47,326 nt of DNA. Source: Acanthaster planci (Eukaryota; Echinodermata; Asteroidea; Valvatida; Acanthasteridae). The notes below the pieces were generated by a model. That model ran no database searches and was not told the origin of the DNA. It saw nothing but the letters and a program-made list of their open reading frames with translations. Each line of letters begins with the position of its first letter. Within the stretch, counting starts at the first letter, position 1. The DNA lies in the NCBI RefSeq assembly GCF_001949145.1, contig NW_019091402.1, forward strand, positions 1 through 47,326, read 5' to 3'. Below, in pieces: positions 19,401 through 29,081 of this stretch. A program made the position numbers and the translations under genes.

Positions 19401-22213
19401 CTGAACTCGTATTAAAATAGGGACAATATAAAGACTGTCAAGTGCACATACACGTCTTCACATGAAGTTACTCTGGCTTTTTTAAAATCTAGTTTCAAGT
19501 TACTGGTTGTCACTAGCAATTGATGCCAAATAGTGACATTTTCCCAAAACGTCTACAATCCCTGAGGACGTTGTTATACATGTCTTTGCATTGAAATGGC
19601 CACTTCCTTTTCCAATTCCCTTCCCACAGACCACTCCTCTTACCTTCCTTTTCGCAACGCTGTCTCGGGGAAGAGAAAGTTCTGGGTGCTGGCGGGGCTC
19701 ATGGGCTCAAACTGAAAGTTGAAGGTGAAGTTGGCTGGTGCAAATGAGGGCTGGATGTCGGGGAACTGGAAGAAATTCCCCCTCTCGCTGGTTACATGCT
19801 GGGTGGAGGTAGGGGAGGGTAGCTTGGTGGGCTCAACTGGGGGAGGTGCGGTGGGTTCAGTGACAGGTGCCTTGGTTTTCTCGATGCTCGTCTTGGCAGC
19901 TGGCTTGGTCTTCTGGGCTTGACGGTTCTCTTTTTGATCTTCGGGAAAGTACATGTAGAAAGGCTCTTGTTAAACAGTTTCTTTGGTAACAGATTGTTTC
20001 ACTGTGTTTAGACAAGTGTTGACCCAGACGGCAAACTGTGGGGTAAAGGAATTCATTGCAGCTACACTTAAAAAAATTTAAAATAGAAATTTTCAACAGG
20101 GCAAGAAGTATTGTTCGTCTCTTAAATCTTGCTAAATCATGGCTGGAGATATTCCTAGCTGTAAGAAGCTATTAAAGTGATTATGATGTACAATTGTGTG
20201 CGTCATTGCAACTGATTTTTGTATATGGTTTGGTCATCAACAATCTGCCGGTCGGTAAGACCGAATATTCAGATGTTTGATCCAATTGAAGGTCGAATAT
20301 TCAAAAAGTGAATAATTTGAATTGACTCAGCCCTAGTTCTACCTTCCTCAATCCTACAAAATCCCCCAAACCTCTTGGTGGATTTTTGAAGGCTCTTTGA
20401 AGGTTAGACACAATGCAGCATAGAGCACAGAAGAATATGAGTCATATGACCTTACCTTCACTTTTTGATGCCAGTCTAGCTGACTGCCGAGTCACTCGTT
20501 TGGCTGGGGCAGCCGTAACAGGGGCACTTGGTTTGGACTGGCTGGTTACAGACTGTTCAATTCCAAAAGGAAGATTTGGAATAAATTCTTAAATCAACAG
20601 AGGTAATATTATGAGAACACTGTTTTATTTTTTTTTTTCAAATACAAACCTACGTCAAGAGATGTTTATCAAAACAGGATTTTTGCAAGTATAAAAATGC
20701 CTCAGATTTGATCAAAAATCAGCAATCCCGCAATCAGCGGAACTTATAACTTTTTGTACATTAACCCTAACACTCCTCAATCCTTCACCTGTTGGAGGAC
20801 TGAGGAGTGCTAGGGTTAATCATTTATAATTGACAAAAAGCAGTAACCATCATTATGTACCTTGCTACTGGCAGCTTTAGTTAATGCTCGTGTGACTCGC
20901 CGTTGCAGCGCTGGAGTGTCTTTCTGTACCTACATGTAGTAATCAACAACATCCAGCCATTAGTTTCATTCGCATGTTCCACGGGCAAAGCCGAGTGACG
21001 ACAATGACTAGCCATGCAGTCATTTCCAAGACCTATGGGTATGTATTCATGTATGAGCAGCATATTGACGTGCAATGCACATTGCTTAAAGTGTCTGGGA
21101 TAAAAATAACCATGCAAAGTCGTGATTTAACCACCCTATATTTGGATCCACATACACTGTACATATCCTGTATGCATACCATCTCTAAAGGTCCCTACAT
21201 AGCTACCTGGGGTTTGGTCGGCACCGGTGCCTTGACCACAGACAAGTTGGTGGGCCTCTTGTCATGGGTGACTTTGTAAACCTTGAACATGGGTTTCTGC
21301 TTCTCCTTCTCCAGAGCAAGTTTCTTCTTCAGCTCTTTCTCCCTTTTCCATTTCTGCAGCATCTCCCTTCTTGCCAAGGTTCCTGCCGTCTCAGCCTTGG
21401 TGGATGCTACCGCCTGGACATCAGCTGTCAACAGAGCACAACAAAATGTGGCCATCTCTTTTTGGGAACAAAGTAAATCATCCTTTTTTGAAAATTATTA
21501 GAAATCTTCAATTCTCAATGCTGGACAAAAAATAAGGGGCTGATCAGATGAACTCTCCCCACTACTTTTAATCTCTAAATGTGGGTCACAGTTTCTTTTT
21601 TTCAGTGTAAAAGAGACTTCACTTGTTTCATTTTACCCTTCAGTATCATGTATAACATTGCGTACAGGGAAAGAGTTCCATATACATGTACATGTCCGGT
21701 TACCAAATTAAACATTGTTATGAAGTCAATGTTTCTTCCTTCTCAAGTCGGTTGTCTTCCTCAAATTGGCACTTTTTCGATAATTTTCAAGTCATATTAA
21801 GGAATGTAAGTGGTAACTGGATACAGACTTCTTTTGAGCAGTTGCACGTTGCATGAGAGATTCACAGTACGGTATAGTGAGGACCGATGCTACACTTGGG
21901 GGATCAAGCATGGGTATCGTCTGTCATTGTAAGGTAGGGCTTGAGTTTGCCATCTACCTGTTGGCTTAGCTGCCTTCTGTACAGCTGCACTTTTCCCCTG
22001 TCTTGTCTTTGCTGTTGGCTGACTGATATTCTTCTGGACGTTCTCGTCTGTGTTTTCCTTAAGTGGCGTCAGGGACCCGATGTCTCGATGTTTCATGTAT
22101 GTTTCGTCGCGCTGCAGCCGCTGATCTACAGAACGTCGCTTCACTCGCAAGAATCTTTTCTCTCTCGCATCCAGACCTAGGCCCTTCTTCTTGTAGGAGT
22201 ACGAAAAATCCAT
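13212..22213 (-). CDS. DLGAP5/HURP-like spindle protein, 15 coding exons, about 868 aa
   Basis: HURP binds microtubules near chromosomes, stabilises kinetochore fibres and bundles microtubules in mitosis; in vertebrates it is a Ran-GTP/importin-beta cargo and an Aurora A substrate. Coding exons (minus): 22213-21958, 21424-21207, 20923-20861, 20552-20456, 19938-19644, 19204-19044, 18831-18727, 18466-18306, 17854-17747, 17056-16870, 16423-16005, 15462-15324, 14866-14781, 14184-14079, 13417-13212. They sum to 2607 nt, every junction is GT-AG and every phase matches. The vertebrate protein is about 846 aa. Diagnostic matches are a basic coiled coil (REMLQKWKREKELKKK, exon 2), the FAPANFTF..PMSP block (exon 5), the GKAP-type block RFKQFSGLVDNCEF...CSDLTGFWDM (exon 8) and the GGFFKVESPV block (exon 10). 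The start at 22213 is the first ATG after the acceptor. Very confident in family and structure; single splice choices could differ. Confidence 0.93.
14079..14184 (-). CDS. HURP exon 14
   Basis: VSFSSVFTPPPGSCTSTSQV then GGDLIHFDSPAPVTS. The GDLIHFDSP motif compares with the C-terminal GNLITFSPL of vertebrate HURP, supporting it as near the end of the protein. Donor TCGG|GTAAAT, phase 1. Confidence 0.9.
14278..14515. repeat. 117-bp tandem duplication in a HURP intron
   Basis: The block starting agagctaggtctaagtcttc occurs at 14280 and 14397, and both copies run on to 'gtagctctagaagcc' and 'cctaccatctga'. Copies differ at several positions. It sits in the intron between HURP exons 13 and 14 and has no coding sense. 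Confidence 0.85.
14781..14866 (-). CDS. HURP exon 13 (short)
   Basis: Codes TRSRSRSSVLLPGLNSPHL and then CRTPTAFGK. Acceptor 'ttgtgtag', donor GGCAAG|GTACAA, phase 0. Basic and serine-rich. Supported by phase agreement on both sides. Confidence 0.85.
15324..15462 (-). CDS. HURP exon 12
   Basis: NLLTKYLQPSVLSIVDLNQE continues with AEKLMQTEPQQQLADLG. Acceptor 'ttgccccag' and donor CCAC|GTAAGT, phase 1. No close named motif; it lies in the variable C-terminal half of HURP. Confidence 0.88.
16005..16423 (-). CDS. HURP exon 11, large exon with degenerate TP/SK repeats
   Basis: 139 codons. After GSPFKVRPSHTSGSNANTPL comes a run of variants of 'K-V-A-T-P-x-S', for example PVSKVTTPLSKVATPSSQ and, later, VATPVGEIAMAESQVATP. 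The DNA shows the same as repeated ggtgtggccac words about 33 bp apart. It ends in a Ser/Asp-rich acidic tail. Low-complexity and presumably disordered; many TP sites could be proline-directed kinase targets (inference). Phase 0 at the donor CAG|GTACAT. Confidence 0.9.
16870..17056 (-). CDS. HURP exon 10, DREAARERLAAIK and FFKVESPV block
   Basis: It reads SNKDREAARERLAAIKATMK, then a basic helix, then VVFEGGFFKVESPVRTP. Vertebrate HURP has AARNRLAAIKNAMRER...IVFDAGFFRVESPV. Acceptor 'gtactag', donor GAAG|GTAACT, phase 1. Two degenerate copies of the first two thirds of this exon lie immediately upstream, at 17113-17376. Confidence 0.94.
17113..17376 (-). pseudogene. Two tandem decayed copies of HURP exon 10 (132-bp units)
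   Basis: Units 17113-17244 and 17245-17376 are nearly identical to each other. Read on the minus strand each begins ANLLEKNIPSEGHEPARKHL, comparable to exon 10 AKLVTK...DREAARERLAA. On the plus strand, gtctggccttcat is shared exactly with exon 10 and the following 35 bp match with one 4-bp gap. That gap shifts the frame after the conserved helix. Neither unit has a matching splice donor. They look like duplicated exon fragments that decayed and then re-duplicated. The unit (132 = 44 codons) remains open across both copies. Confidence 0.75.
17747..17854 (-). CDS. HURP exon 9
   Basis: Exactly 36 codons: VEDVLGRFASLDQLQANHW and then a basic tail. This corresponds to the IEDVIHKFNNLIKLEESGW helix of vertebrate HURP. 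Both ends are phase 0, so the exon could be skipped without a frameshift. Confidence 0.94.
18306..18466 (-). CDS. HURP exon 8, GKAP-domain core
   Basis: SGEIRCTIGKAQLLIDQRFK continues with QFSGLVDNCEFGLGEKKTHC and DLTGFWDMIYFQ. It corresponds almost residue for residue to vertebrate VGQTRLLMKERFKQFEGLVDDCE...TCTDLDGFWDMVSFQ. This is the strongest single piece of evidence for the family. Ends phase 0. Confidence 0.97.
18727..18831 (-). CDS. HURP exon 7, start of the GKAP-homology domain
   Basis: DVSYFRDLLVTETTKLNDLC, then WEAVQRDTDLSDD, aligns with vertebrate VPYFRNILQSETEKLTSHCFEWD...IPDD. This marks the start of the SAPAP/GKAP family domain shared with DLGAP1-4. Confidence 0.94.
19044..19204 (-). 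CDS. HURP exon 6, with two usable donors
   Basis: Codes CSTPRSASRRKRATSPQPLE and then PPPQNKKE. Two donors in the same phase exist: after 19077 (GAAG|GTATTC) and after 19044 (GCAG|GTGTAA). The longer form adds 11 residues (GIHLLSLSGKA). Either joins exon 7 through the same split Asp codon. Which is used cannot be told from sequence alone. Confidence 0.85.
19644..19938 (-). CDS. HURP exon 5, Pro-rich linker and FxFxF block
   Basis: A K/P/T-rich linker is followed by SFAPANFTFNFQFEPMSP and STQNFLFPE. This lines up with the vertebrate FAPKDFMFQPL...PMTPRSANAFLTP block, which contains a proline-directed phosphorylation-type TP/SP site. Donor GGAAG|GTAAGA, phase 2. Confidence 0.92.
20456..20552 (-). 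CDS. HURP exon 4, RVTR repeat
   Basis: Contains AAPAKRVTRQSARLASK. Like exon 3 it has a (K/R)RVTR motif comparable to the ITRSKA and MTRSATQ repeats of vertebrate HURP. Donor GAAG|GTAAGG, phase 1. Confidence 0.88.
20761..20819. repeat. 59-bp palindrome with TTAACCCTAA ends
   Basis: The left arm ttaaccctaacactcctcaa is the inverted complement of the right arm with few mismatches, around a 12-bp loop. It lies in the HURP intron between exons 3 and 4. Ends match the two 70-bp elements at 23286 and 44659. Confidence 0.85.
20861..20923 (-). CDS. HURP exon 3 (63 nt)
   Basis: Twenty-one codons, including LQRRVTRALTKAASSK, the first RVTR-type repeat. The acceptor could lie 6 nt upstream (gtag|GTACAG), adding two codons in frame. 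The exon is a multiple of three, so skipping it would keep the frame. Confidence 0.85.
21207..21424 (-). CDS. HURP exon 2, conserved basic coiled coil
   Basis: It contains LARREMLQKWKREKELKKK followed by EKEKQKPMFKVYKV. This matches the vertebrate HURP segment QMLQKYKEEKQLQK...FKVGRY in order and spacing. It is the best-conserved part of the N-terminal half. Ends in phase 0. Confidence 0.95.
21958..22213 (-). CDS. HURP exon 1 (coding), basic N-terminus
   Basis: Residues 1-85, Lys/Arg-rich (DAREKRFLRVKRRSVDQRLQ). In vertebrates the N-terminal part carries microtubule binding. An acceptor CAG lies 1 or 8 nt upstream of the ATG, so a 5'UTR exon must precede it. Ends phase 1 at ACAG|GTAGAT. This N-terminus looks divergent from vertebrates, but the QKEN-type basic character is kept. 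Confidence 0.9.
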
Positions 22214-22499
22214 TCTGAAATCTGAATTTTAAAACAATGCACTGACATTAATTAATTCAAAAACACTCAAGAGTAACCCCAAGTTAGGTGAAATTAGTCG
22301 GGTGGACATGGTCCATGCGTACACATTAATTACAATACAACTGGTTGATCCTGCTCGAAGCCTTGGACTTTACTTCCACTTTTCTCAACAATCTTCCTCA
22401 AAAAGGTGAATCGGACATGTTGTACATGTACACAATGACTGACAATGACTACATATTGATGACAGAAACATGAGGAAATGCAATTAACCTAACCAGGTC

Positions 22500-22640
22500 A
22501 TGTCACTTGTTGAAGTGGCGATGACGTCATTTTTATCAGGGCACATGATAATGATGTAATTTTTCTCGCGAGATTTCAGGAAAATAATGAGACAAGAATG
22601 AAAGCAGCCAATATGGCCGCTATCACAAACCTATTTCCGA
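22500..22640. promoter_or_regulatory. Candidate promoter elements near HURP coding exon 1
   Basis: Within about 110 bp lie a palindromic TGACGTCA (22522-22529), the palindrome TCTCGCGAGA (22564-22573; known in vertebrates as a promoter element bound by BANP/Kaiso-type factors) and a CCAAT followed by atggccgc (about 22609-22620, YY1-like). They lie 290-410 bp upstream of the ATG, inside intron 1 if the 24.2-kb exon is used. They may form an alternative HURP promoter or drive an antisense transcript. Confidence 0.45.
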
Positions 22641-22852
22641 TGGCTATTTTGGAAAAGTGCCAAGGTATTTTCGAACATGTTGAATCATGAAGACTAACCC
22701 GTCTAAAACAAGAATAACAACGCTATGAACACACAGACTTACAATGTACATGTAGGCTACCTAACATGCCTAGGCCTAAATGAAGTTTTTCTTCTTCCTT
22801 AACATATTAATTGCAATAAAATATCTTTATGCCTAACTACGACAGGACAACT

Positions 22853-23077
22853 GTTACGCCCCAACTACAGCATTAGTCCCAACTATAGTTTGGCACATCC
22901 CAACCATAGTTGGGCCTGTCCCAACTAGAGTGTCAAGTGTGAGACACATTGACTTGGATAATGTTGAGACATTTTCCACAGACATTGGTCAACAATAGTT
23001 GGGCTAGCCCAACTGCAGCACTACAGTTGGGACTGTCCCAACCATAGTTGGGACTTATGCTATAGTTGGGGCGTAAC
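22853..23077. mobile_element. 225-bp foldback element built of CCCAACTATAGTTGGG units
   Basis: The left end gttacgccccaactacagca is an inverted copy of the right end (gctatagttggggcgtaac). Inside are at least six further cccaac(t/c)a / tagttggg half-sites arranged as nested small palindromes. The whole could fold as a multi-branched hairpin. No ORF. Foldback-type mobile DNA or a hairpin satellite are the options. Confidence 0.8.
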
Positions 23078-23285
23078 ATGACTCTTTAGGAGGTTAGTCC
23101 TTTTATCAGCTCCATCTATTCATGGTTACGCCTACATGTAGTCCTACCGGTAATGCTGTAGGAAGTGAATATCCAGACATAACTTCAGTCTTGACACCAC
23201 GTAACAACCATAGCCCGGGCATGAACATGCTTAACTTTACTATCAGGTCCCTTATTTCGCCACTTAGGGCCTACTGTCATAACTG

Positions 23286-23355
23286 TTAACCCTAACCCCT
23301 TAGGGTGTGTGTAAAATCATACTGAAATCAGAGGATTTGGGACTGTTAGGGTTAA
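23286..23355. repeat. 70-bp TTAACCCTAAC...GTTAGGGTTAA element (copy 1)
   Basis: Inverted ends of 11 bp contain telomere-like TTAGGG. The interior (ccttagggtgtgtgtaaaat, then gaggatttgggactg) matches the element at 44659-44728 at high identity, also 70 bp. TTAA at both ends could be the target duplication. Confidence 0.85.
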
Positions 23356-24200
23356 TGGTACAATGTTGATTGATGATGCATGTAGGCCTACTTTAGACAT
23401 ACATGTATACACTCTTGCTCTCAACATCCTTGAATAAACCACCACGTTCTTGAGTTCTGAAGTTTAGCGTACTTTGCAGTTTATTTCATCTTGCGAAAAC
23501 ACGGTATTTCGTGGCAGTTCCACAGCATGCACAAGATCCAGGCTTGATGGTCCATCGGACATTGTCATGATTGTCGGATGCGCCCAGGCCAGAGACAGGG
23601 TGAGTTTGGCCACGGACTGTGAATACCAATGCGACTTAACCAGTTTCAGGATGTTGACAACAGGTGGCGAAATTACATGAAATATGGACCTGGCAAGGAG
23701 TAATGATACACAGACGCCAGTTGTAGGCCTATGTCATGTATGTAGGCCTAGTGTTACTTACTTTTTTAAGCTGTGAAAAAGCACAGGGTGTCAACAAGTG
23801 GCGTCCATATATCATGTATATGGAAGTTCCTACAGTACATGTACCTTAGTGTGTCATGCCACCACACATGACACACTAAAGAAGTAATGTTTAAATAAAA
23901 AAGTAATATTTAGTACTGCAAACGTTAGTACTACTAGGCCTACTATTATTTATGGACATGATGGAGCAACACGACGAAGGAACACCGCATGACTAGGCCT
24001 ACACCGTCACGTACATTATGCCCTACGCCTACATTACGTTACGGGGACTGGGGTCTAGCCGCAACTGTTGTAACTTAAGAAATTCCTTCTTTCCAACACT
24101 ACCAAACACGGAGAAGACTGAACTGGTTAAACAGCTGACGACACAAAATTAATGGCTGAAAACTAAGTATGACTGAAACTAAAAAACAACGGAAACTTAC

Positions 24201-24290
24201 CAAGAAATGCCCAATCTTTCGCTCTAGACTATGTCTTGGTGTGCTTGTTTAGTTCTACTTTCATGACTTTGGCCAAATCAAACTACGATC
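24201..24290 (-). other. Probable HURP 5'UTR exon
   Basis: A consensus donor CTTG|GTAAGT (minus) ends at 24201. The sequence upstream on the minus strand holds no good ATG-led ORF. The HURP coding exon 1 begins at an acceptor, so at least one upstream non-coding exon is needed; this is the best candidate. The 5' limit is a guess. Confidence 0.45.
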
Positions 24291-24299
24291 CAAAAACAC

Positions 24300-24370
24300 T
24301 CAACTCGATTGGCCGTTAGAAAATGACGTCACTGAGAGGTGCTGCAAAATTAAACAGCGCCCTCTTTAAA
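24300..24370 (-). promoter_or_regulatory. Putative HURP promoter: CCAAT and CRE
   Basis: On the minus strand a CCAAT box (24312-24307) lies close to a palindromic TGACGTCA (24331-24324), followed upstream by a GCGCCCTCT word (about 24356). CCAAT boxes are typical of G2/M genes such as HURP. The start site is not visible from sequence, and no TATA box was seen. Confidence 0.45.
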
Positions 24371-24419
24371 GAATATTGCCAGGGCCCGCGCTATAATTAT
24401 CTACGTGTGTGAAAAACTC

Positions 24420-27400
24420 GACAGAAACTTTGAATGAATCGCTAAAAGATTTTTGAATGCAAAATACTGATGCATTTGCGTTTGGAGAGCTTAATTAATA
24501 AAGTATGAATTCAAACCTTAAATTTTAAAAGCAAGGTTGGGAAACTGCCCAGGACATTACTTAAAAATTAAAACATAGAAAAAGCTTATAATAAGATTTC
24601 CTTAGGATCGTGGCAATAGTTTAGGTTTCCATATTATGTTGACAAAAAAAGTTCGAATGTTTACATACGTAACAATCGACTTGTGAAAACAGCCTACAAT
24701 TTTTTCTCAACGGGGAAAGGTGGATTTTCACGAAGTTAAGTTCAGAAACAGAATTCGTACTAGCAAAAGTGGAAGAACGGACCCCCCACCCAAGAAAAAC
24801 TATTGCATGAGGGTATTCCATTGGCCTCTGTTTGCACTGGCGTCCTCCAAAAAAGGGGGATAACGGAAAAATAACGAAAAGAACGGAGGAAAGGGAATGG
24901 AAGTGATAACACCTCGGAATTGACCTTTTCCACGGTCAATGGTTTGTCCATTCACAGCTGATGAGTGCTCCTCCCTTGAGACTCAGAGTCTGCCCCATTC
25001 TTAATGTTGCCCCTGGCAGCATAAAAGTATAAAACTTTTGAAGGGAATTAATCCAACTCTGCATAAGGCCACAAGACTCTATCAACATTGATTTCAAAAA
25101 AATGGACAAAAAGTCACCGGACAATTCAGTGCAGTTTTTTACCTTTTATTATCTTGAACTTTACAAGGAAAATTCTAAACGTGCGTTTATCCATCAGCTT
25201 CCACTGGAAACAAGATACGTATTTAAGTCCATCTTCTCAACTCAAACTTTGCTGTAGTTAAATGCAAATATGTGCATTTACTTCACTCGCAATAAATTAA
25301 GAATAGAAACTTCCAAATGCTAGACATGGCATTTTTCCTGATAAATTTTGATTTGGGGAGAGTTAATTAAACCAATATATTGTGTGTTACATAGATTATA
25401 TGATCTAATGCTAAAGACTCGTCATAGAATTGTGCTAAGTAACTTATAAAGAATTGTGTAGATTTCATTGTGTAGAATTGTCTGGATTTCAACTTTCGAC
25501 AGATTTACATCCAAATGAGGATCAGGCTATATGTTTTCAAAGATCTGAGAAGTCTGAAAGTCGCCAGAATTAGGACCTATTTTGGAGGATCGGGTAACAA
25601 GTCGCATTGAAAATGTGTAATTGCTAGCAGGTGCAATAAACATTGTGTTCAGTAATCATGTAGTACTTCAAAAATCATATATTCTTTGCATTGCTTTGCC
25701 AATCAGTCTAGTTAAAATCTATTTGAACGATATAATTTGTTCCCTTTTACAAATAAAAGTAACCTTTTTCTACCACTCTAAAATTTAATCACAGTGAAAG
25801 AAACTAGCAAGAAAAAAAATGCCACTATAAATGGAAATGTGAGAAAAATACACAATAAAGACTTCACCAGAAATAGAAAATATATTGCAAGAATTTAGCA
25901 TTTTTCTAATGTATTCAACTGCTGAGACGTCACATCACCAGAAAGCTCCTTTTATTGTGACATCATATTACACACAGATAAACTCTAATTGGAACCAAAC
26001 TTTTCCGTCCTAATTCTCTATGTATTTTTTTATGTTCAACACTGCTAATGCAAGATTCCTGTACCAAGGTAATCTTTCAAGTCCCAAGGACCTTGCTATA
26101 AAGGCATTGGGCTGTATAATGTTTGGAGAACCACGTCAAGAATTTACAGGGCCTTTCTCAGACCTCAGCTTTGTTTTTAGCCGTGTTTTTTTTAATCTCT
26201 GGTCCCTGATGCAATTGATCACCTTTTAAATTGACAACCAACACAAAAACTCAATAGTTTTCATCGCTTAAAGCTTGACAAAAGCTCCTAGAGAGGGCAA
26301 AGTTCGTGATCTCACATTCATACTTCACATTTTTTGGTGAAAGCCTGTTCCAGATGGCAAGTAAAACTCTAGCCAGAGACTACACTGTCTTCACCAAAAG
26401 TGCGTGATTTAAATTGAGACTGTATCTGCCTTATTTCATGCCACAAACACTGCATTTTACCGGTTTGGCCCAGTCAAAAATACAACGCTTCCAGAACTGG
26501 GAGGTTGTGTGTACATGTATATTCATGACAAATCTTGCTCATTTATGCAATACTTACATAAGTTGCATACTCTTCCCAAAACACACTCTGTTTTAAAAAC
26601 AAAAGAACTAGAACCTTGATCGAGATTCCACACAAACAGATTTCTTCCACAATTCTAATCTAATCTGGGAAAAAGTCAAGATCTACAATGTACATTTATA
26701 TACACATGGACGTGTGTGCAAAATAGTAACATGAAACAATAGCTGCTTTTACATTGGTCAAATAATAATGGCAAATACATCTATTTGTGTGTGTGGTTTT
26801 TTTTAGCAGTTTTACTCTTATTACAAATACTGTACCCTGGTAAACCCTGAAATTTGCTATTCTCCTGGTTTTGGTGTAAGTGCCAACATATAGATCACAA
26901 GAGCTTAAGTTGGGCAAGCTTCAACTACTCCGGATCCCTGATTGATATTTCTGGTTCTGTCACAAATGTAAATATACATGTACATGTACTTTACCTAAAT
27001 AGCCAAGCTTGGAGAAGAATCTTTTTTTCTTGAAATACTATGCAGTGTTGTTTTTTTCCTGATTTTTTAAATAATATATCCACAGTAGTGGGTCTTGGAT
27101 CTACATGTACCGTACTTGTACATGTTTAACAAAGTGGGGAAAAGATAAATACATGTACGTGTACGTGGAGATTCAAAGATTATGCCAAGGAGTGCAACAG
27201 ACTTCTCCGAGAGAATGCTAATACAATAATGGACCCAGTACAAGACAGTATCAATCAATTATGATACACCTTTCCCATCCCTTTCTCAGCAACTATGCCT
27301 GTATCACAGCTCTAAAACACTGCCAAAAATATAATTTCATATTCTCCTAGATTTTGTGTTTCTTAGAAATTTGACTGGAACATATTTGAAGCAGTAAAGT

Positions 27401-28280
27401 GTTCTCTGCGTGAAGCTGTATATTAGTAAATGTATATTGCTAGTGCATGTAGCATTTACAACGTAACAATAAGTCTACTGTGCTTTGAATAATCTAGTTC
27501 ACAATACAATCAGAGGACAGATCTCTTTTATCTGTTCTAAATAAGTCTCTCGACCGCAAGCAATACCTTCATATCAGTCAAAAAACAGCTGATCCAAGCG
27601 GACTTTGCATAGGACCTGTAACCTTTTTACCCCTTAATCTTTCTGCTCACCTTGCAAACGTAATCAGGGATTTGGTGACAGACTTTGAATAGGAAGACAA
27701 TGGGGACATATTTGGCACCCCCCCCTTCCAAGGATGGACTTTGTGTCTCGTGCATTTTGTTCCACATCCACCCTGTCAATTTCGTGTCAAGTACGAGACG
27801 TTGAATTTCCCGCAATCCCCATACATTCCCAACAGAGATTGATGACACTGACTGGGGGATTAAAAAAATATGGCTTACTTAACAGAGTCCACTCGGGCGT
27901 AGAATACCCACATGTACAAAAAATACCAGCAAAAGTACTGCAACACCACAATTGCTAACAATATTTGCTTACTTTTCTACATGTCAACTTTGCACGTTTC
28001 TCTAGCACTTTGATACTTGTTTAAGACAGGACTTGATTTTAGCACTGACTTACAATTTTTATTGCCTTGTTGTGTACTAACCCTTTTGCACACACAATAC
28101 ACATTTATCACTCCAAGACATACACACGTTGCAACATTAAGTGTGACATCAAATCTCAAAGTTTTTGTGTGTAAAAGCTCAACACTTCTTTGCTGATCCA
28201 ACAATTCCTAAGCGATCACTGGTTGGGCAGCTTTTGTGGTTGCGGGAAAGAAAATACAAGAAAAGAAAGAGAAAAGGTGA
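24420..28280. other. Intergenic AT-rich spacer, no gene seen
   Basis: Between the HURP promoter and the 3' end of the patched-like gene. Only short, AT-biased ORFs. Several TACATGTA/ACATGTAC microsatellite-like words lie around 26970 and 27100-27160. No RNA gene or array recognised. Confidence 0.6.
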
Positions 28281-28281
28281 T

Positions 28282-29081
28282 TATTTATTCACTGTAGCTT
28301 GAGTTTTGGAATGATGGACTGAAGTGGCAAAAGTGGTCCAATTCATGCGATGATATGGGTGCTTTGCGAGGAAAACGCTTTCACAGTTAACACCGACATG
28401 AACGCTTCTTGTCTTGATATGAACCAGCATCAGGATACGTAATGGGCATGCAAAACGGTAGCACGATCAAGGGGGAATTTCACAAGACAAAAATCCCAAA
28501 AATTTGTTTCATAATGGGAAACAAGAAAGAAATCAAGGAAAACAGAAAGTATGAGCAGGTAGAGGTATGCCAACTCCACATGCTAACCAGATACCATGCA
28601 AACAAAGCAAGTCCAAACACACATAGCGCATTTCATCATGACCTTGCATCACAAAACTACGTTAATCAGCTCCGCTTCAAAGTTACAGAGAAACCACTGA
28701 ACAAAACAAAAGCTGTGCTGAGATTCTTACATACCGGTGGCTATTCAAGGTAAAACAGAGTTCCGCGCAAGATAACGCTGTATGTGTTGCATCAAATGAA
28801 TATACATGTACCTTCATGTATACTTGACCATCAATACAAACAAAATACTATTGAACAAATTTCATTCAAATGTCATCAATAGCATGATGGAAATGACACA
28901 AACATATCTGAAATATTTCATGCATGCATATATATTGAAAATATTAATATACAGGCAATCATGCTCAATTAAAGAAAAAAAAATGATGACAATTTGGGTT
29001 TAACACAAAAATACTGCACAGTTACAATAAATGACAATTGTTACATGTATATGATACAGGAAGGGGTTATGTTACAAGCTG
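28282..29081 (-). other. Probable 3'UTR of the patched-like gene
   Basis: The nearest minus-strand AATAAA downstream of the stop is at 28287-28282 (plus tttatt), giving a 3'UTR of about 800 nt. No nearer signal was found. The plus-strand ORF across 28442-28753 has no recognisable domain. Confidence 0.35.

Noticed and set aside
23474-23680. Possible divergent first exon on the plus strand with a donor at gacag|ggtgagt
   Set aside because: The reading frame is not protein-like and no second exon could be linked.
28442-28753. 103-codon plus-strand ORF downstream of the patched-like gene
   Set aside because: Lys/Asn/His-rich and unrecognised; it overlaps the probable 3'UTR on the other strand.
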